This document shows, in pieces, positions 20,656 through 31,279 of a stretch of DNA of 64,000 bases; positions within the stretch are counted from its first letter, which is position 1, and each line of letters opens with the position of its first letter. The DNA comes from Prorocentrum cordatum. Lineage: Eukaryota; Sar; Dinophyceae; Prorocentrales; Prorocentraceae. Location: positions 248,001 through 312,000 of the forward strand of contig CAUYUJ010000336.1 in assembly GCA_963575745.1 (NCBI GenBank). Reading direction: 5' to 3'. Under the pieces are notes generated by a model. The model had not been told where the DNA came from and ran no database searches. It was given only the letters and a program-made list of their open reading frames with translations. Position numbers and translations under genes: made by a program.

Positions 20656-20751
20656 CCCTGCCCAGAGTGGTGATACGAGAAAGCAGCGAGATATTGTAGT
20701 AGCGAGTGTAAGTGAATCGCGCGAAAAGATGATGTGGATTATGTGGAAGAC

Positions 20752-20838
20752 GGGAATGTAAGGGGGTACGGGAATGTAAGGGGGTACGGGAATGTAAGGG
20801 GGTACGGGAATGTAAGGGGGTACGGGAATGAAAGGAAC
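20752..20838. repeat. 18-bp tandem repeat in the LINE 5' leader
   Basis: Four copies of GGGAATGTAAGGGGGTAC and a partial fifth, essentially identical. They lie between the spliced leader and the ORF1 start, so they form part of the 5' untranslated region of the minus-strand LINE and could hold promoter or translation-control function. No such function is shown by the sequence alone. Confidence 0.9.
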
Positions 20839-20844
20839 AAAGCA

Positions 20845-20866
20845 CTTGAGCCAAAATGGCTACGGG
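20845..20866 (-). other. Dinoflagellate spliced-leader sequence at the 5' end of the minus-strand LINE
   Basis: The complement of 20845-20865 is a perfect match to the 21-base invariant part of the 22-nt dinoflagellate spliced leader, as I know it (starts CCGTAGCC, ends GGCTCAAG). The base in the variable first position is C, so the boundary with the target may be at 20865. The leader is added to nuclear mRNAs by trans-splicing in dinoflagellates. Its presence at the element boundary means the inserted copy was reverse-transcribed from a trans-spliced RNA. Confidence 0.9.
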
Positions 20867-20875
20867 GGGTGGACC

Positions 20876-21106
20876 AACGGGGGGTGGACCCTCACATGGC
20901 AGGCTGCTCGACGGCGAATCAATGAGGCCGCCGACCGACTCGCCACCATTGGGGTCTACTGGGCCGACGTCCTAAGAACCGACGGACACCGCTCGGTTCC
21001 TCCTGCTCCTCCTCCTTGGGATGCTATTCCTGAGAGATTCAATTCAGCATCGGTGCTGGCACATCCGTGGTTGAAAGCTGGCCGAATACCACTATGTACG
21101 TCTTAA
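20876..21106 (+). pseudogene. RNase H, final part of the interrupted plus-strand LINE
   Basis: Reads NGGWTLTWQAARRRINEAADRL, with Asp at 20933-20935, then ATIGVYWADVLRTDG and a proline-rich tail ending at a stop at 21106. N-x-A-A-D-x-L-A is the last conserved block of RNase H. It joins in frame with ...DYALRQVT at 14328, which proves that the minus-strand LINE sits inside this domain. A 15-base tandem GGGGGGTGGACCAAC copy lies at the junction. 21107-21480 beyond it shows no gene. Confidence 0.7.
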
Positions 21107-21689
21107 TATCGGGGGCGGCCAAGAGGGGGTTGATAGGGGGGTGGATATCATGGCGGGTGCCATGGCCTCTCCAGATTTTATGGCGCCTCCTCTGATTTCA
21201 TTACGACAGCGGCCCCCCTTGGGCCGCGCAGATGCCGCCGACCATGATTTGCGCCCTCCCCTCTTGGACGCCCCCGATAATCCAGCTTAATCGTTCAATT
21301 GGGCTCACTCTGGTTTAATCTGTGCAATTGCTGCTTTATCCGGCTCAGTGGTCCCTTAATCTGGCATAATTGGCCTCATTCGTTCTTACGAATGCCTCTC
21401 AGGAGTTGCTTCCTTCTCCTCCTCCTCCTCCTCCTCCTCTTCCTCCTCGTCCTCTTCGTCCGCTCCCCAATGTGAATCTCTCAATCGGCGCTCAGACCGG
21501 GATCCTCACCACCACGCTGATAGGGCAGCAGGCCGAGCTGTGGGCAGAGGAGCCTGATGGCAGTGCCGAGGAGCGGCAGCGCGCATTCTGGGGGCGGCGT
21601 CGGCGTCGGCGTCACCGTTTTCGTCGTCGGCGGCGGGGGAGGACTGAGCAGGGGGAGGGAGAGGAGTAGGGGGAGGGGGAGGAAGAGTA

Positions 21690-22041
21690 GGAGGATGCAG
21701 GAGAGGATGAGGAATATCACCAGAGTGAACCCATGGCGAATCATGTGCCCTGCCGTTCGAAGTTCCTTCCTCATAAGTTCCTTCACCCACGGAAGCGCCC
21801 GCTTGAAAGACGAGCCCACCATGGCAGTCCCAGTGCGAGAGCTCCGGTTTGAAAACGTGCTTGATTTTGTTGTGTTAAAGCTTTCGGCCCATCCCGCGGC
21901 AGTGGCGTCCGCGGTGGCGGCGGCCCGCACAGTGGCGGCTGTGGCGTCCGCGGTCACGAAGGCGCTTGCGCCCTCGCCGACTGCATCAGCCGCTGCCACC
22001 CCCTCGGCGGCTCGGCAGCGGGCCAACGCGCAGCCTGCCAA
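21690..22041 (-). CDS. Possible exon with a membrane helix (minus strand)
   Basis: The minus strand reads AESFNTTKSSTFSNRSSRTG, MVGSSFKRALPWVKELMRKE, then LRTAGHMIRHGFTLVIFLIL and SC: an amphipathic basic helix followed by a hydrophobic stretch long enough for one membrane pass. Composition is normal, unlike the repeat-derived frames around it. It then runs into a leucine/proline-rich low-complexity region (21610-21690), probably intron. No family is recognised. The plus-strand frames over the same bases are alanine-rich and less convincing. Confidence 0.3.
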
Positions 22042-24886
22042 GGAGACAGCTGCTGCAGGGCCTTCGCCGGAGGGCCTGCTCGAGGCTCTCCGCCATGCGC
22101 GGTGGGCAGAAAGAAACCTGAGGAAGGCACGCCAGCGGGAGGCGAAAGGCCAGCCCCCCTCGGCGCCTCAGGACAAGGCCACGGACGTCCCGGAGGCCGC
22201 GGGGAGCCTCCTCGCGCGCCATCGAGGACGCCGGAACGAGAGAGGTCGTGCCCCCGGCCTCAGGGGCAGGCTCGCGTTGACGACGCACCCGCCACGATCG
22301 GAGTTTCTCCGCTGGCTCTCTTTCGCCCGGGCGGCAAGGCGTCAGCGGCCGCATCAAGGACGATCGCTTCTTCGGTGAAGTCCGATGCCACCATCCCGTC
22401 GGAGGCCGCCATGGAGAAGGTTCAGCGCTTCGCAGCTGCGGAGCATCACGGTCATGAGGCGGCACTCGCGCGGGCTGGTAAAGGGAGCGCTCGCGGTCGC
22501 ACGCGTTGTCGCGCGAGCCCCCTTGCAGAAGGGAGCGGCCTCCCGCCAGCGGCCCAAACCTTCGGCGCCGCGGGAGGCCTCGGGCTGGCGTCAGCGCTCG
22601 ACGCGGAGCTGGCCGCGACAGCCCAAGCCAGGAGAACGGTGAGGCGTGGCACCACCTCCGTGCCAGGCATCCCCAGCTGCAGTCGCCCCTCTGGGCGCGT
22701 TGTCGGCGGCTTGCCAGGCGCAGTGCGTGCTAGGCCTGGCGGTGGGGCTGAAAACCGCTGGACTTCAATACCTGAGGAGCGTATCTCCTTAGGTACTCAA
22801 TGTCATGCGAGTGCGTATGTATTAGTCTTACTTTTCGTCTAATTATTCTTCTATGTCTTCACGCAGTTGAGCCACATCCTTTCCTGAGTTTGACCGGTTG
22901 TAAACTAGTTTAGTTCTTCTGTTTGGGCGGAGCTGAACGGCAGGATCCCCTTTCGGTGTGCACCTGCCCTCTTCTCTTTCCATTATCCCTCCTCCCCGCT
23001 CGGCCGCAGCATTCTGGCTCGGGCGCATGTTGATGTTCTGCCTTGGGGGGACCCCCGAACCCAACGGCCGCCATGCTGGCGTGCATCGTGGTCCCGATGC
23101 TCGCGTCGAATCGCGGTGTGGGGCGGGTTCGGTCTGCCCAATGTCAGCGCCCCCGGGATGGGCATGGGGACTGTGGAGGGAACGGCCAGGGAAGACCCCA
23201 ATCCGGATCCCCGCTGGCTCCGCGACGACCTCCCCGCGCGCGGGCTGAAACACCCGGCGCACGCGACGGAGGACATTGGGGGCGCGACGTCGGACACGCT
23301 GGCCCCACCCCAGGAGGAGCCGGAAACGGCAGGGAAGGAATGGGGCGGATCGCAGGCCGCGCCCCTCTGGAAGACGGAGGAGGCGCCTCGCGCGGGCCCG
23401 TGGCGCTTCTTCCTCCCACGGGTGCCGCCCGTCCGCCGCGCACTGGTAAAGGGGCGCTCCAAGCCCGTTAAGGGGAAGGCCGGGGGGGCGTCGCCGAGCC
23501 CGCCGGCCCATGCTAAAGGAGGCCCCCCGAGGCGATTCGGAAGCCCAGGACCAGCCCCGGGATGCCCGCGGGCGTCGTCCCCAGGACGCGGGCTGCATCT
23601 CCTACCGGGGAAGGGAAGGGCGGCGCCCCGGCGCGTGATTCGAACCAAAAGTCGTTCACCCCGCAGGAGAGTCCGATACGGAGGAACCTGCAGGCGCCGT
23701 TGTTCGGGGGGCTCGTGAATCTTGTGCTATGGGTCCAAGGAGGCCCCTCGGACAACCAGACGGCCCGCGGCGCCGCGCCCGTCACTCCTGGCCCGGCTCA
23801 GGACAGCCCAGACGCCGGGGGGCCACCCCGGGCCTGTCAAGTCACAGGGGAGGGCGTTCCCGCCCTGCTCGATCGGGCGAGCCCTGACAGCCCCCTCCCA
23901 GAGACGGAGGCCCGGAGGGAGAGAGTTGGCGGGAAAGCAATCGGTTCGCCAGTCGACGGCGGAAGGCGGCCCTCGAGGTACGTCGTCCACGGGGCCCGAG
24001 CATCGCGGCCTGTTTCATCTGGCCCACCCGCGGGAATTCGGGCGAGGTCCTCGCATTCCCCCCAGGCGCCTGGCGGGGGGAGTTTAAATGGAGGGTTTAC
24101 GGATGCTTCATGGTTTACACCTTTTACACCTTCATCATGCGGGCGTCGCTCTCGCCGTGGTCGACTGGGGGGCGAGACCCGTCTAGTGGAATTACCGCCG
24201 GCTCAGCCGGCACTACTGGTGCGGCACCACTTCTTTCGGGAGCGGTGCGCGCGCGTGGAGGACAACCGGCTCTTCCTCGTGGAGCTGGACTGGCGCGGGC
24301 CGGGCGCCCGGCCCCTGGGCGATCGATTTCTTCATGCAAGGGCGCCATCCGGGGAAGAAGCGACCAGCCCCCGCGCCCGCAAAATCACCCGGTGGCCGAG
24401 GCAGGAGGGGAATGGGCCCGGCTGGGCCGGGGCCTCCGCGGGGGCACCATCGAGGAGGATAAGCGCCACGGCCAGGACTTCCCCCGCTCAAGATGCGCGC
24501 GCGCTCCGACCCCCGACGGCGGAGCGCCTTCGAGCGGGCCCCAGTCAAGCCGGCGCGCTTATGCCCGTAGCAGGGGCCAGGAGGCGTCCGCGATGCACTT
24601 CCGCAAGTGCACGGGGGCGGGCTCCACGGCCATCCTCGACCTTGACGAGGACCAAAAGGTTGGGGGCCCAAGGCAGGGCTGAAGTCCGCCGCCCACTCCG
24701 GCCTACCTCACCGCCTGGGCTCGCCACCTCCTGGACGCGGGGCGCCGCTGACTCCGCCGCCGCGGCCGGGGCCGAGCCCCCTCTTCAGCCCCCCCTTTCA
24801 GGGGCGGCCCCCCCAGCCCGAGCGGGGGCCGCGCGTCGCGGAGGCGGTCGCCTGGGCGATCTCCCAGGGGCGCGCGCCGATCGGAG
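22042..24886. other. Very GC-rich stretch with long open frames, unassigned
   Basis: Several frames stay open for 200-470 codons on both strands (for example plus 23562-24974, minus 22843-23598). In DNA of this GC content stops are rare and these frames have no domain, no repeats in the protein and no agreed strand. A segment near 24230-24330 (HHFFRERCARVEDNRLFLVE on plus) looks more protein-like, but I cannot place it. I do not call genes here. Confidence 0.4.
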
Positions 24887-25140
24887 GGCCGCAGACCCCG
24901 CCCCGCTACTCGCGGAAGACGGCCTGGCCTCTGACAGCTGGGGGCGGCCGCGGAACGCCGGAGGGGCCCCTTAAGCGCGCGCGCGCAGGTAGATTCATTG
25001 GCGCCAGGAAAAGGGCCGCAGACCCCGCCCCGCTACTCGCGGAAGACAGCTTGGCCTCTGACAGCCAGGGGTGGCCGCGGAACGCCGGAGGGGCCCTTTG
25101 AGCGCGCGTGTGCAAGTATATTCTTTGGTGCCAGAAATGA
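24887..25140. repeat. 127-bp tandem duplication
   Basis: Two copies (24887-25013 and 25014-25140) sharing GGCCGCAGACCCCGCCCC at the start and CGGAACGCCGGAGGGGCCC inside, with a few substitutions and small indels near the end. Confidence 0.85.
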
Positions 25141-25149
25141 CCGTGCCCC

Positions 25150-26038
25150 AGCTACCGCCGCCTGAAGGACGGAGCGGTGGACTACGCCAAGTGGGCAGAT
25201 TACCGAGCGCCTTGGCATGTAGTCATGCGCGAAGATGGGTGGCCAGCGGGAGACGCAGGCCCCCCCGCAGCGGCGGCGCCTGCGCACGCGGCCGCGCCAG
25301 ACGAAGACCTTGCACTTGCCGCAGATGAAGCCCCCGCGGGAGGAGAAGAAGCCCCCGCAGCAGCAGGCGACCCCCCCTCAGCAGCGGAGGCGGGGGCGGA
25401 GGCGCGCCGCGCCGCAGCGCCGGGCGTCGACGCCCTCGCCGAGGCGGCCTCCGCAATCGAGGCCGCCAAGGCGGAGTCCACGGCGAGCGCGGCACGCGCA
25501 GCAGCGGGCGCTGGCCCTGTGGTTTTCCTCAAACCCGCCCCCCTTTCCATCCGCGACGTTGCGGAGGCTGCGCTGCCCGGCGCGGCTGCAGGCGACGCCG
25601 TTGCCGCGCCAGTGGCGGCCTGCGCTGAAGCTGCCCTGCCAGCAGCCAGCACCGCAGCATCGGCGCAAAGAGGGCCATCGGCGCTTCGAGAAATTAATGA
25701 CGCTGGCGCGAACGCCTGCGCGGCCCCCAGCCTGTTCCACAAGATGGAGGGCCCCCAGTCTGGGTGCCAATCAGCGAGGAGCACCCCATGTGCATGCGCA
25801 AACATTGCGTCGCAGGACGGGTAACTGCATGGTCGACATGACGGGGGGCCCGTCCACAGTGGATGGGATCTACACAGCTCACGGGGCGCGCACAATGCCG
25901 ACCGCTGCAGATGGGGACTGCGGTTCGGATTGCGCGCTGCGCATAGCGGGTGAGATTTCAACGCCAGAGCTCGCAGATTGCTTCGGCAGGAACGCCCCGC
26001 CTGCCGCTGTCTTCCCACCGTGCCTCCCTTACGCGTGA
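25150..26038 (+). pseudogene. Unassigned reading frame with an OTU-protease-like motif
   Basis: Begins LKDGAVDYAKWADYRAPWHV, followed by a long alanine/glutamate-rich stretch (25250-25700). Frame changes follow, then STVDGIYTAHGARTMPTAAD and GDCGSDCALRIAGE (25890-25960), ending at 26038. G-D-C followed by a small residue and a helix with an aliphatic patch resembles the catalytic Cys turn of OTU-type cysteine peptidases, seen in several eukaryotic retroelements and DNA viruses. The catalytic His is not visible. The alanine-rich middle may be a linker or a repeat. The assignment rests on one short motif. Confidence 0.3.
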
Positions 26039-26089
26039 TTGTCCACCCGGTGTCTCGTAAGCGTGGCTTTCGCTTCCTTCCGCCCCCCC

Positions 26090-26712
26090 CCCCCCTTCCC
26101 CCCCCCCATCCCGCCTCCGTTCCCCCCCCCCGCGTTCCTTGCGGCCCCCTCGATGCCCTTCATGGCCCCGTTGCTGCCCTCGGTCGCCCCGCCCTTGCCC
26201 TGCGCGGCCTAATATGCGCACGCCCTTCGTGGCCCCCGCTCGTTCGCGCCCGTCGCGGCCCAAAATGCGCGCCCTTCGCGGCCCCGCCGTCGCCCTTCGC
26301 GGCCCCCTCGCTGGCCTACGTGGCCCAGTTGCTACCCTCAATGGCCCCTTCGTTGCCTTTTAGGGCCCCGCATTCTCTGCCCTTCGTGGCCCCCGCTCGT
26401 TCGCGCTCTTCGTGGCCCCATGCGCATTTCCCTTGCGCCCCCGCCGTCGCCCTTCGTGGCTTATTTCGCGCCCTTCATGGCCCTGCTGTCGTTCTCTCTC
26501 TCGCTCTCGCTGTCGCTCGTCTTCATCGTCGTCGCCGTTGTCGTCGTCGCGGTCGGTCCCCTGTCCGTCCCCTTTGGGGTCGGACTGCCGCCGCTAAGCG
26601 CTGCCGCTGGCCAGGCCGACGGCCCGCGGCCGCCCCGCCGCTCGCCGGGGCGCAGCCTGCAGGGATGAGAGGTGCACCCCCCAAAAAAGGTACGATCGAG
26701 AACGTTGGGGGC
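26090..26712. repeat. CTTCGTGGCCCC minisatellite with a conserved 3' block, copy 1
   Basis: Units of about 20-30 bp built on CCTTCGTGGCCCCCGC (26090-26500), then TCGCTCTCGC and GTCGTCGTC microsatellites, then a unique 150-bp block (26553-26712) with GGGGTCGGACTGCCGCCG and CTGCAGGGATG. The same array, microsatellite and block recur in the same order and orientation at 31550-32604. Confidence 0.85.
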
Positions 26713-26815
26713 AGGCGTCGAGGGTTAAGGATATGCGCATTAACGGACCCTCGAACAGATAAGAGCGAACAGTCGTTAACTGATTGTCGTTGTCGTCGCC
26801 GCCCCTCCCGCGAAC

Positions 26816-27010
26816 CGCCCGCGCCCCGCCCGCGGCCCGCCCCGCGACCCGCCCCGCGACCCACCCCGCGACCAACCCCGCGACCCACCCCGCGACCCAC
26901 CCCGCGACCCACCCGCGACCCACCCCGCGACCCACCCCGCGACCCGCCCCGCGACCCGCCCCGCGACCCAACCCGCGACCCACCCGCGACCCACCCGCGA
27001 CCCATGTGGT
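26816..27010. repeat. 12-bp minisatellite CGACCCACCCCG
   Basis: About 16 units of CGACCC(A/G)CCCCG with some 11-bp variants. The reverse complement of the same unit forms the array at 41385-41570. 27011-27440 shows no gene. Confidence 0.9.
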
Positions 27011-27439
27011 ACGCGCCCGCGACCGACCCACATTGGTTGATCGAAAAAATCGGCGCTCGCGGCGGGCTCGAATGAAACGGCGGCCATTGTTCGCCAAGTC
27101 TTCCAAGCTCCGTTCGGACCCTGCAGTTCGAGCATTGACTGGGGAACTAAACTCGGGCACTGCATGCTTCGGCAGTTCGAGCCCGCAAATTTGCGACCCA
27201 CTCGGTTGGGGGGGTCGAGCGGGTAGCGGGCCGTGCTTCGATGTTATGTGTGTGCTTGGTTTCTCTGTCACTGTACATGTTCTAACGCAGTGTTTGTTCA
27301 CGCCAGTTTGCGCTAGGGGGCGGGGGCGCCCTTCGGAAGATCGCCCATCTTGGGAATGGGCTTGTAGCGACAGCACCTTGTGGTGAGGCCAGGGTTGACC
27401 AAACAACAATTTTCGAGCAATTGCATGGCCGCCTGCTTC

Positions 27440-28032
27440 CGGCGTGCCTTGGTGGAGCCACATTGTCGGATCATCGAAGTTGCGCGTCTGCGCGGAGTGC
27501 TCTGCCAGTAACAGGTCCAGATTGCGGCGCCTGGCCCCTCCGTGCGACTTCTCTGCCTGCGCCCATATTTTTGCCAATAGCTGGACCGCCGCCTGGCGCG
27601 TTCAAAAGAAAGCCCCGCGCGTGTGCTACCAGACCTCAGGTTCCGATTCGATCGAACATTCTTGGCAGTGTCTTGTTTTCTTGGAGGCAGGGGGTCGCTA
27701 CTTGCACCTTGACTTGTCCAATTGGTCGCTCCGCCATGTCTGAGTTCGTTCTCCTCTCAGCCCCTCCCCCAATGCCGCTGCACTCCACGTGCGCAGGTGT
27801 TGCGCAGTTCACGCTTGTCCATCTGTGCCGCTGCGGCGAATTTCACGCTTGGGGGCAATGCGCCCCGGGTGAAAAAAAACAGTTGCGTGGCGCGCAGGAG
27901 CGAGTGCGATGTTACAATCAAGCGCACCATGGGAAACCGTTAGTTTCGATTTGCCGGCCCGATCCCCACGGCCACGGCATAGACAATGAAGCGCGCCAGA
28001 GGCACGCACGTGCAAGGCAGGCGTTGATTTAA
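27440..28032 (+). pseudogene. LINE 3' fragment: RVT zinc-finger region
   Basis: Reads LRVCAECSASNRSRLRRL, then FANSWTAAWRVQKKAPRVC, YQTSGSDSIEHSWQCLVF and LEAGGRYLHLDLSNWS. D-S-I-E-H-x4-C after an upstream Cys is the second half of the zinc finger that follows the RT in many LINEs; the second Cys is missing. A one-base frame change near 27735 leads to SEFVLLSAPPP, the expected following helix. It is short and decayed, with no RT upstream and no visible 3' tail. I base this on motif layout, not on a database match. Confidence 0.4.
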
Positions 28033-29195
28033 CCAGGAGGGGGCGGACACTTCGTTGACCTCTTCTGTCCCGGCTGCGCGGCCGATGCCACCGGCCCCAG
28101 AAGGGTGGGGGACTTTGTTCACCGCGGGTGCGTGGATGGAAAGCAAATGCGATCACGTGAGGACAGAGGACAGCAAACGCAGCATACAGGCAATCAAGTA
28201 GCAAATGCCGTTCGGGCCTGCCTTTCTTCTAAGTGGTTTCTCATAGAGGCTCCCCGACGAGGCTTTGCCGAGCGGGAGTTTGACTGCACGTGCCCACCCT
28301 CCGCCGGGGCCTCTGGGCGGCTTACCCGCAGGGTCTCGAAGGCCCCACAGTCTTGATCGAGGACGTCTGCTTCGCGCAGCAGCGCGCGGCGACGCAGCGA
28401 AAAAACATGAAAGGCACAGTAAGGAATTGCGCCGCAATGCAACGCTAGGCGGCGTAGAGAAAATACAAATGTACCAGTTGAGACGCAAAGCGGATCCCAA
28501 GTATTTAATGCAATGCAGCGCAGGGCTATGCAAGGAAACATAAAGCAACAACATGCAATTCGAAGCGATCCAGCGGGCACATGCGTGCAACGTAATAACA
28601 ACGCTTGCAAGAGGAGTACTCGCACCCGCAGCCAACGCGCGCAATCAAATCCCATGCGAATCAGCTACATACACGCACAACGCGTACCAATTATCGAGAC
28701 ATCCAATAAACGCGCACGGCACGCAAAGCAAACGCGCTCAGAACAAAGCGTTGCGACGCAACGGAATTGTATGACAGGTGCCAGCGCGGCGTCGTTATAT
28801 TGAAATTGGTCTTACATGTCAGAGCGCCTAACTGTTATGGTTGCTGCTGCTGCTGGTTTGATGTTGGTGTTGCTGTTGTTGCTGTTGATAGTGGTGCTTA
28901 CTGGTTGAATTCTCAGTATACAAAGAACAATTATGGTTGACCCCACCCCTCCGGTGACCATTTTGAGCATTTTCAATTCTTTACGCTTCGCGTATCCCCA
29001 CCAGCCCATCTCACAGCAGCAACTCTTGCGAAGCATGCCGACAGTCGTGTTTTTCAGGCGTGTGTCCGCTTGGCCCCGCATATCTCCCCTGTTCCTCCTT
29101 CCTCCCGCCTCCTTGTACATCCTCCTTGTGGGGGGAGCGGGAGAAGGACGAGGCGGAGGAGGAGGGAGAGAAAGCGCTCCTCGTGATTTGAGTCG
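28033..29195. other. Unassigned stretch
   Basis: Lower GC, with several GCAACGC/AATGCAACGC words at 28430-28700 and a TTG/CTG-rich tract near 28850-28910. No gene recognised. Confidence 0.45.
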
Positions 29196-29580
29196 TTTGG
29201 GGTTTCTCGTCCTGGTGTGAGTCGTTCGGGCCCTTCTTCCTGGTGTGAGTCGTTCGGGCTCTTCGTGGTGTGAGTCGTTCGGGCTCTTCGTCCTGGTGTG
29301 AGTCGTTCGGGCTTCTCGTGGTGTGAGTTGTTCGGGCCCCTCATCCTGGTGTGAGTCGTTCGGGCCCCTCCTCCTGGTGTGACTCGTTCGGGCTCCTCGT
29401 GGTGTGAGTCGTTCGGGGCCCGCGTCGTGGTGTGAGTCGTTCGGGCTCCTCGTGGTGTGAGTCGTTCGGGCGCCTCGTCCTGGTGTGAGTCGTTCGGGCC
29501 CCTCCTTGTGGTGTGAGTCGTTCGGGCTCTTCGTGGTGTGAGTCGTTCGGGCCCCTCGTCCTGGTGTGAGTCGTTCGGGC
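29196..29580. repeat. TGTGAGTCGTTCGGGC minisatellite
   Basis: Alternating 21- and 27-bp units, TGGTGTGAGTCGTTCGGG plus CCCCTCGTCC or CTCCTCG, about 15 copies. Minus-strand frames (RTTHTR, NDSHHEEPERLT) are repeat-derived. Confidence 0.9.
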
Positions 29581-29810
29581 TCCTCGTGGGGCCTCTTGGG
29601 GCCTCTTGGAGCCTCTTGGGGCCTCTTGGGGGCCTCTTGGGGGCCTCTGGGGAGCCTCTTGGGAGCCTCTTGGGGCCTCTTGAGGCCTCTTGGGGGCCTC
29701 TTGGGGGCCTCTTGGGGGCCTCTTGGGCCGCTTGGGGGCCTCTTGGGGGCCTCTTGGAGGCCTCTTGGGAGCCTCCTGGGGGCCTCTTGGGGCCATCTAG
29801 GGGCTTCTTG
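29580..29810. repeat. GGGCCTCTTGG 10-11-bp minisatellite
   Basis: About 20 near-identical units of GGGCCTCTTGGG. Related to the diverged tracts at 420-1450 and 36720-38130. To its right, 29857-29892 and 29933-29967 hold two copies of a segment with GTAAAATCAATGATT. Confidence 0.9.
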
Positions 29811-30104
29811 CGACCTCCTCAGAAGCGCAAATGAGCGCTGGCCCCTGAGAAGGACAAAATGAGGCCAACACCTTCGTAAAATCAATGATTTTGCTATGAA
29901 GGAAGAGGAGCGCGGCCCCCTCAGAAGGCGAAAATGGGGCCAAATCCGTAGTAAAATCAATGATTATCCCGGCAAAGCAACCTAACAGCGATGTGTAGGA
30001 GCATATCTGGAAGCATTCCCCTTAAGATTCAGATGAGAATCCAGTTGTAGAATTCTGCTGTTCTCGCAGTCGTAGTCGCATTCGCGATGACAGTCGCAGT
30101 GGCA

Positions 30105-30430
30105 ACGGCAGTCACAGTCACAGCCTCTGCCTCAGCCTGCCTCAGCTCAGCCTCAGCCTGCCTCAGCCAGCCTGCCTCAGCCTCAGCCTGCTTCAGCCTC
30201 AGCCTCAGTCTGCTTGTCAGCCTCGGCTGCCTCAGCCTCAGCCTGCATCAGCCTCAGCCTCAGCCTCAGCCTGCCTCAGCATCAGCCTGCCTCAGCCTCA
30301 GCCTCAGCCTGCCTCAGCCTCAGCCTCAGCCTGCTTCAGCCTCAGCCTCAGTCTGCCTTCAGCCTCGGCCTCAGCCTCAGCCTGCCTCAGCCTCAGCCTG
30401 CCTCAGCCCTCAGCATCAGCCTGCAGCATT
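30105..30430. repeat. CTCAGC hexanucleotide array
   Basis: CAGCCTCAGCCTGCCT-type units with period 6 and higher-order multiples. No gene. Confidence 0.95.
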
Positions 30431-30762
30431 CAAAATGTGGCCCAGGAATCTGCTGGCCTACAGTTGGCTCCGGGCATTCAAAATGTGGCCCGGGAATGGA
30501 GTTCTGGGAACTCGAAGACACGAAGTGGCCTACAGTTGGCTCCGGGCATTCAAAATGTGGCCCGGAATGGAGTTCTGGGAACTCGAAGAGCACGAAGTGG
30601 CCTACAGTTGGCTCCGGGCATTCAAAATGTGGCCCGGGAATGGAGTTCTGGGAAGTCGAAGAGCACGAAGTGTGTGACTGTTGCATCCGGTTATTCAGAA
30701 TGTGGCCTGGGAATGGCGTTCTGAGAGGTCGACGAGCACGAAGTGTGTGACTGTTGGTGAAA
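30426..30762. repeat. 72-73-bp tandem repeat
   Basis: GCATTCAAAATGTGGCCC heads units at 30426, 30474, 30546, 30618 and (diverged) 30691. The first unit is shortened to 48 bp. 30763-31280 shows no gene; it has a C run (30930-30941) and an ATAAATATGAGTGTTTTATATATAAAA segment. Confidence 0.9.
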
Positions 30763-31279
30763 AACGAGCCCGGCACAGGCCCGGCACCCTGCCGGCCGGC
30801 AACTCCCAACGCCTGCCCAGACCCCCTTGTGGAGTGATCTGTGAGCTCTTTTGAGTCAACTAGAAACCTATCAGTCTACGCTGTTAGATAATTTTAGCTT
30901 CAAAGACGGTCGGAGGCGCCAAACTCCCCCCCCCCCCCCCTCGGGGCCAGAATCCTCGTGAGGGTCGTCGTTTTTTGGCCCTCCCAGGAGTGAAAAAAGA
31001 TCCCCCTGGCGACGCCCCGGAGTCCCTGTCCAGGTCCAGGGGGAGGGGGTAGGGGGAGGGGTAAACCCTTCCCCGAAGGGGAAGAAGGGGGGGTGAGGAC
31101 AGAGAGAGCTCCCTAAACCACTCACGCCCCAAGGGCTGGTGGGATTGAAATGGTTCCCCCGGGGCTCGCACCTTGCTATCTATCGATCTATAAATATGAG
31201 TGTTTTATATATAAAAAAAGGAAAGCCACTCGGGTCAAACTGCGATTCTGGCCCCGGAATTATAACAACGGCTCCCCCC

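Larger units (their letters stand above)
14329..20865 (-). mobile_element. Near full-length LINE (non-LTR retrotransposon) starting with a spliced leader
   Basis: On the minus strand, in order: spliced-leader core (20845-20865), 5' leader with 18-bp tandem repeats, ORF1, an in-frame TAG, ORF2 with proline repeats, apurinic-type endonuclease, RT, and a carboxy-terminal region with a His/Thr/Pro expansion, then a short 3' end. It is inserted in the RNase H of a plus-strand LINE, since the flanks join in frame (VT at 14323-14328, NGGW at 20876). A possible imperfect target duplication is GTGACC (14323-14328) against GTGGACC (20869-20875). Two one-base frame breaks in A runs and one TGA are the only lesions seen in 6.5 kb, so the copy is young or was active recently. 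No poly(A) tail; the 3' end is CTCTGCTCTGCTCT-like. Confidence 0.85.

Noticed and set aside
23562-24974. 470-residue open frame in GC-rich DNA
   Set aside because: No domain, biased Pro/Arg/Gly/Ala composition and comparable open frames on the opposite strand; stops are rare at this GC content.
26823-27075. Arg-Pro-Thr repeat protein
   Set aside because: Direct translation of the CGACCCACCCCG minisatellite.
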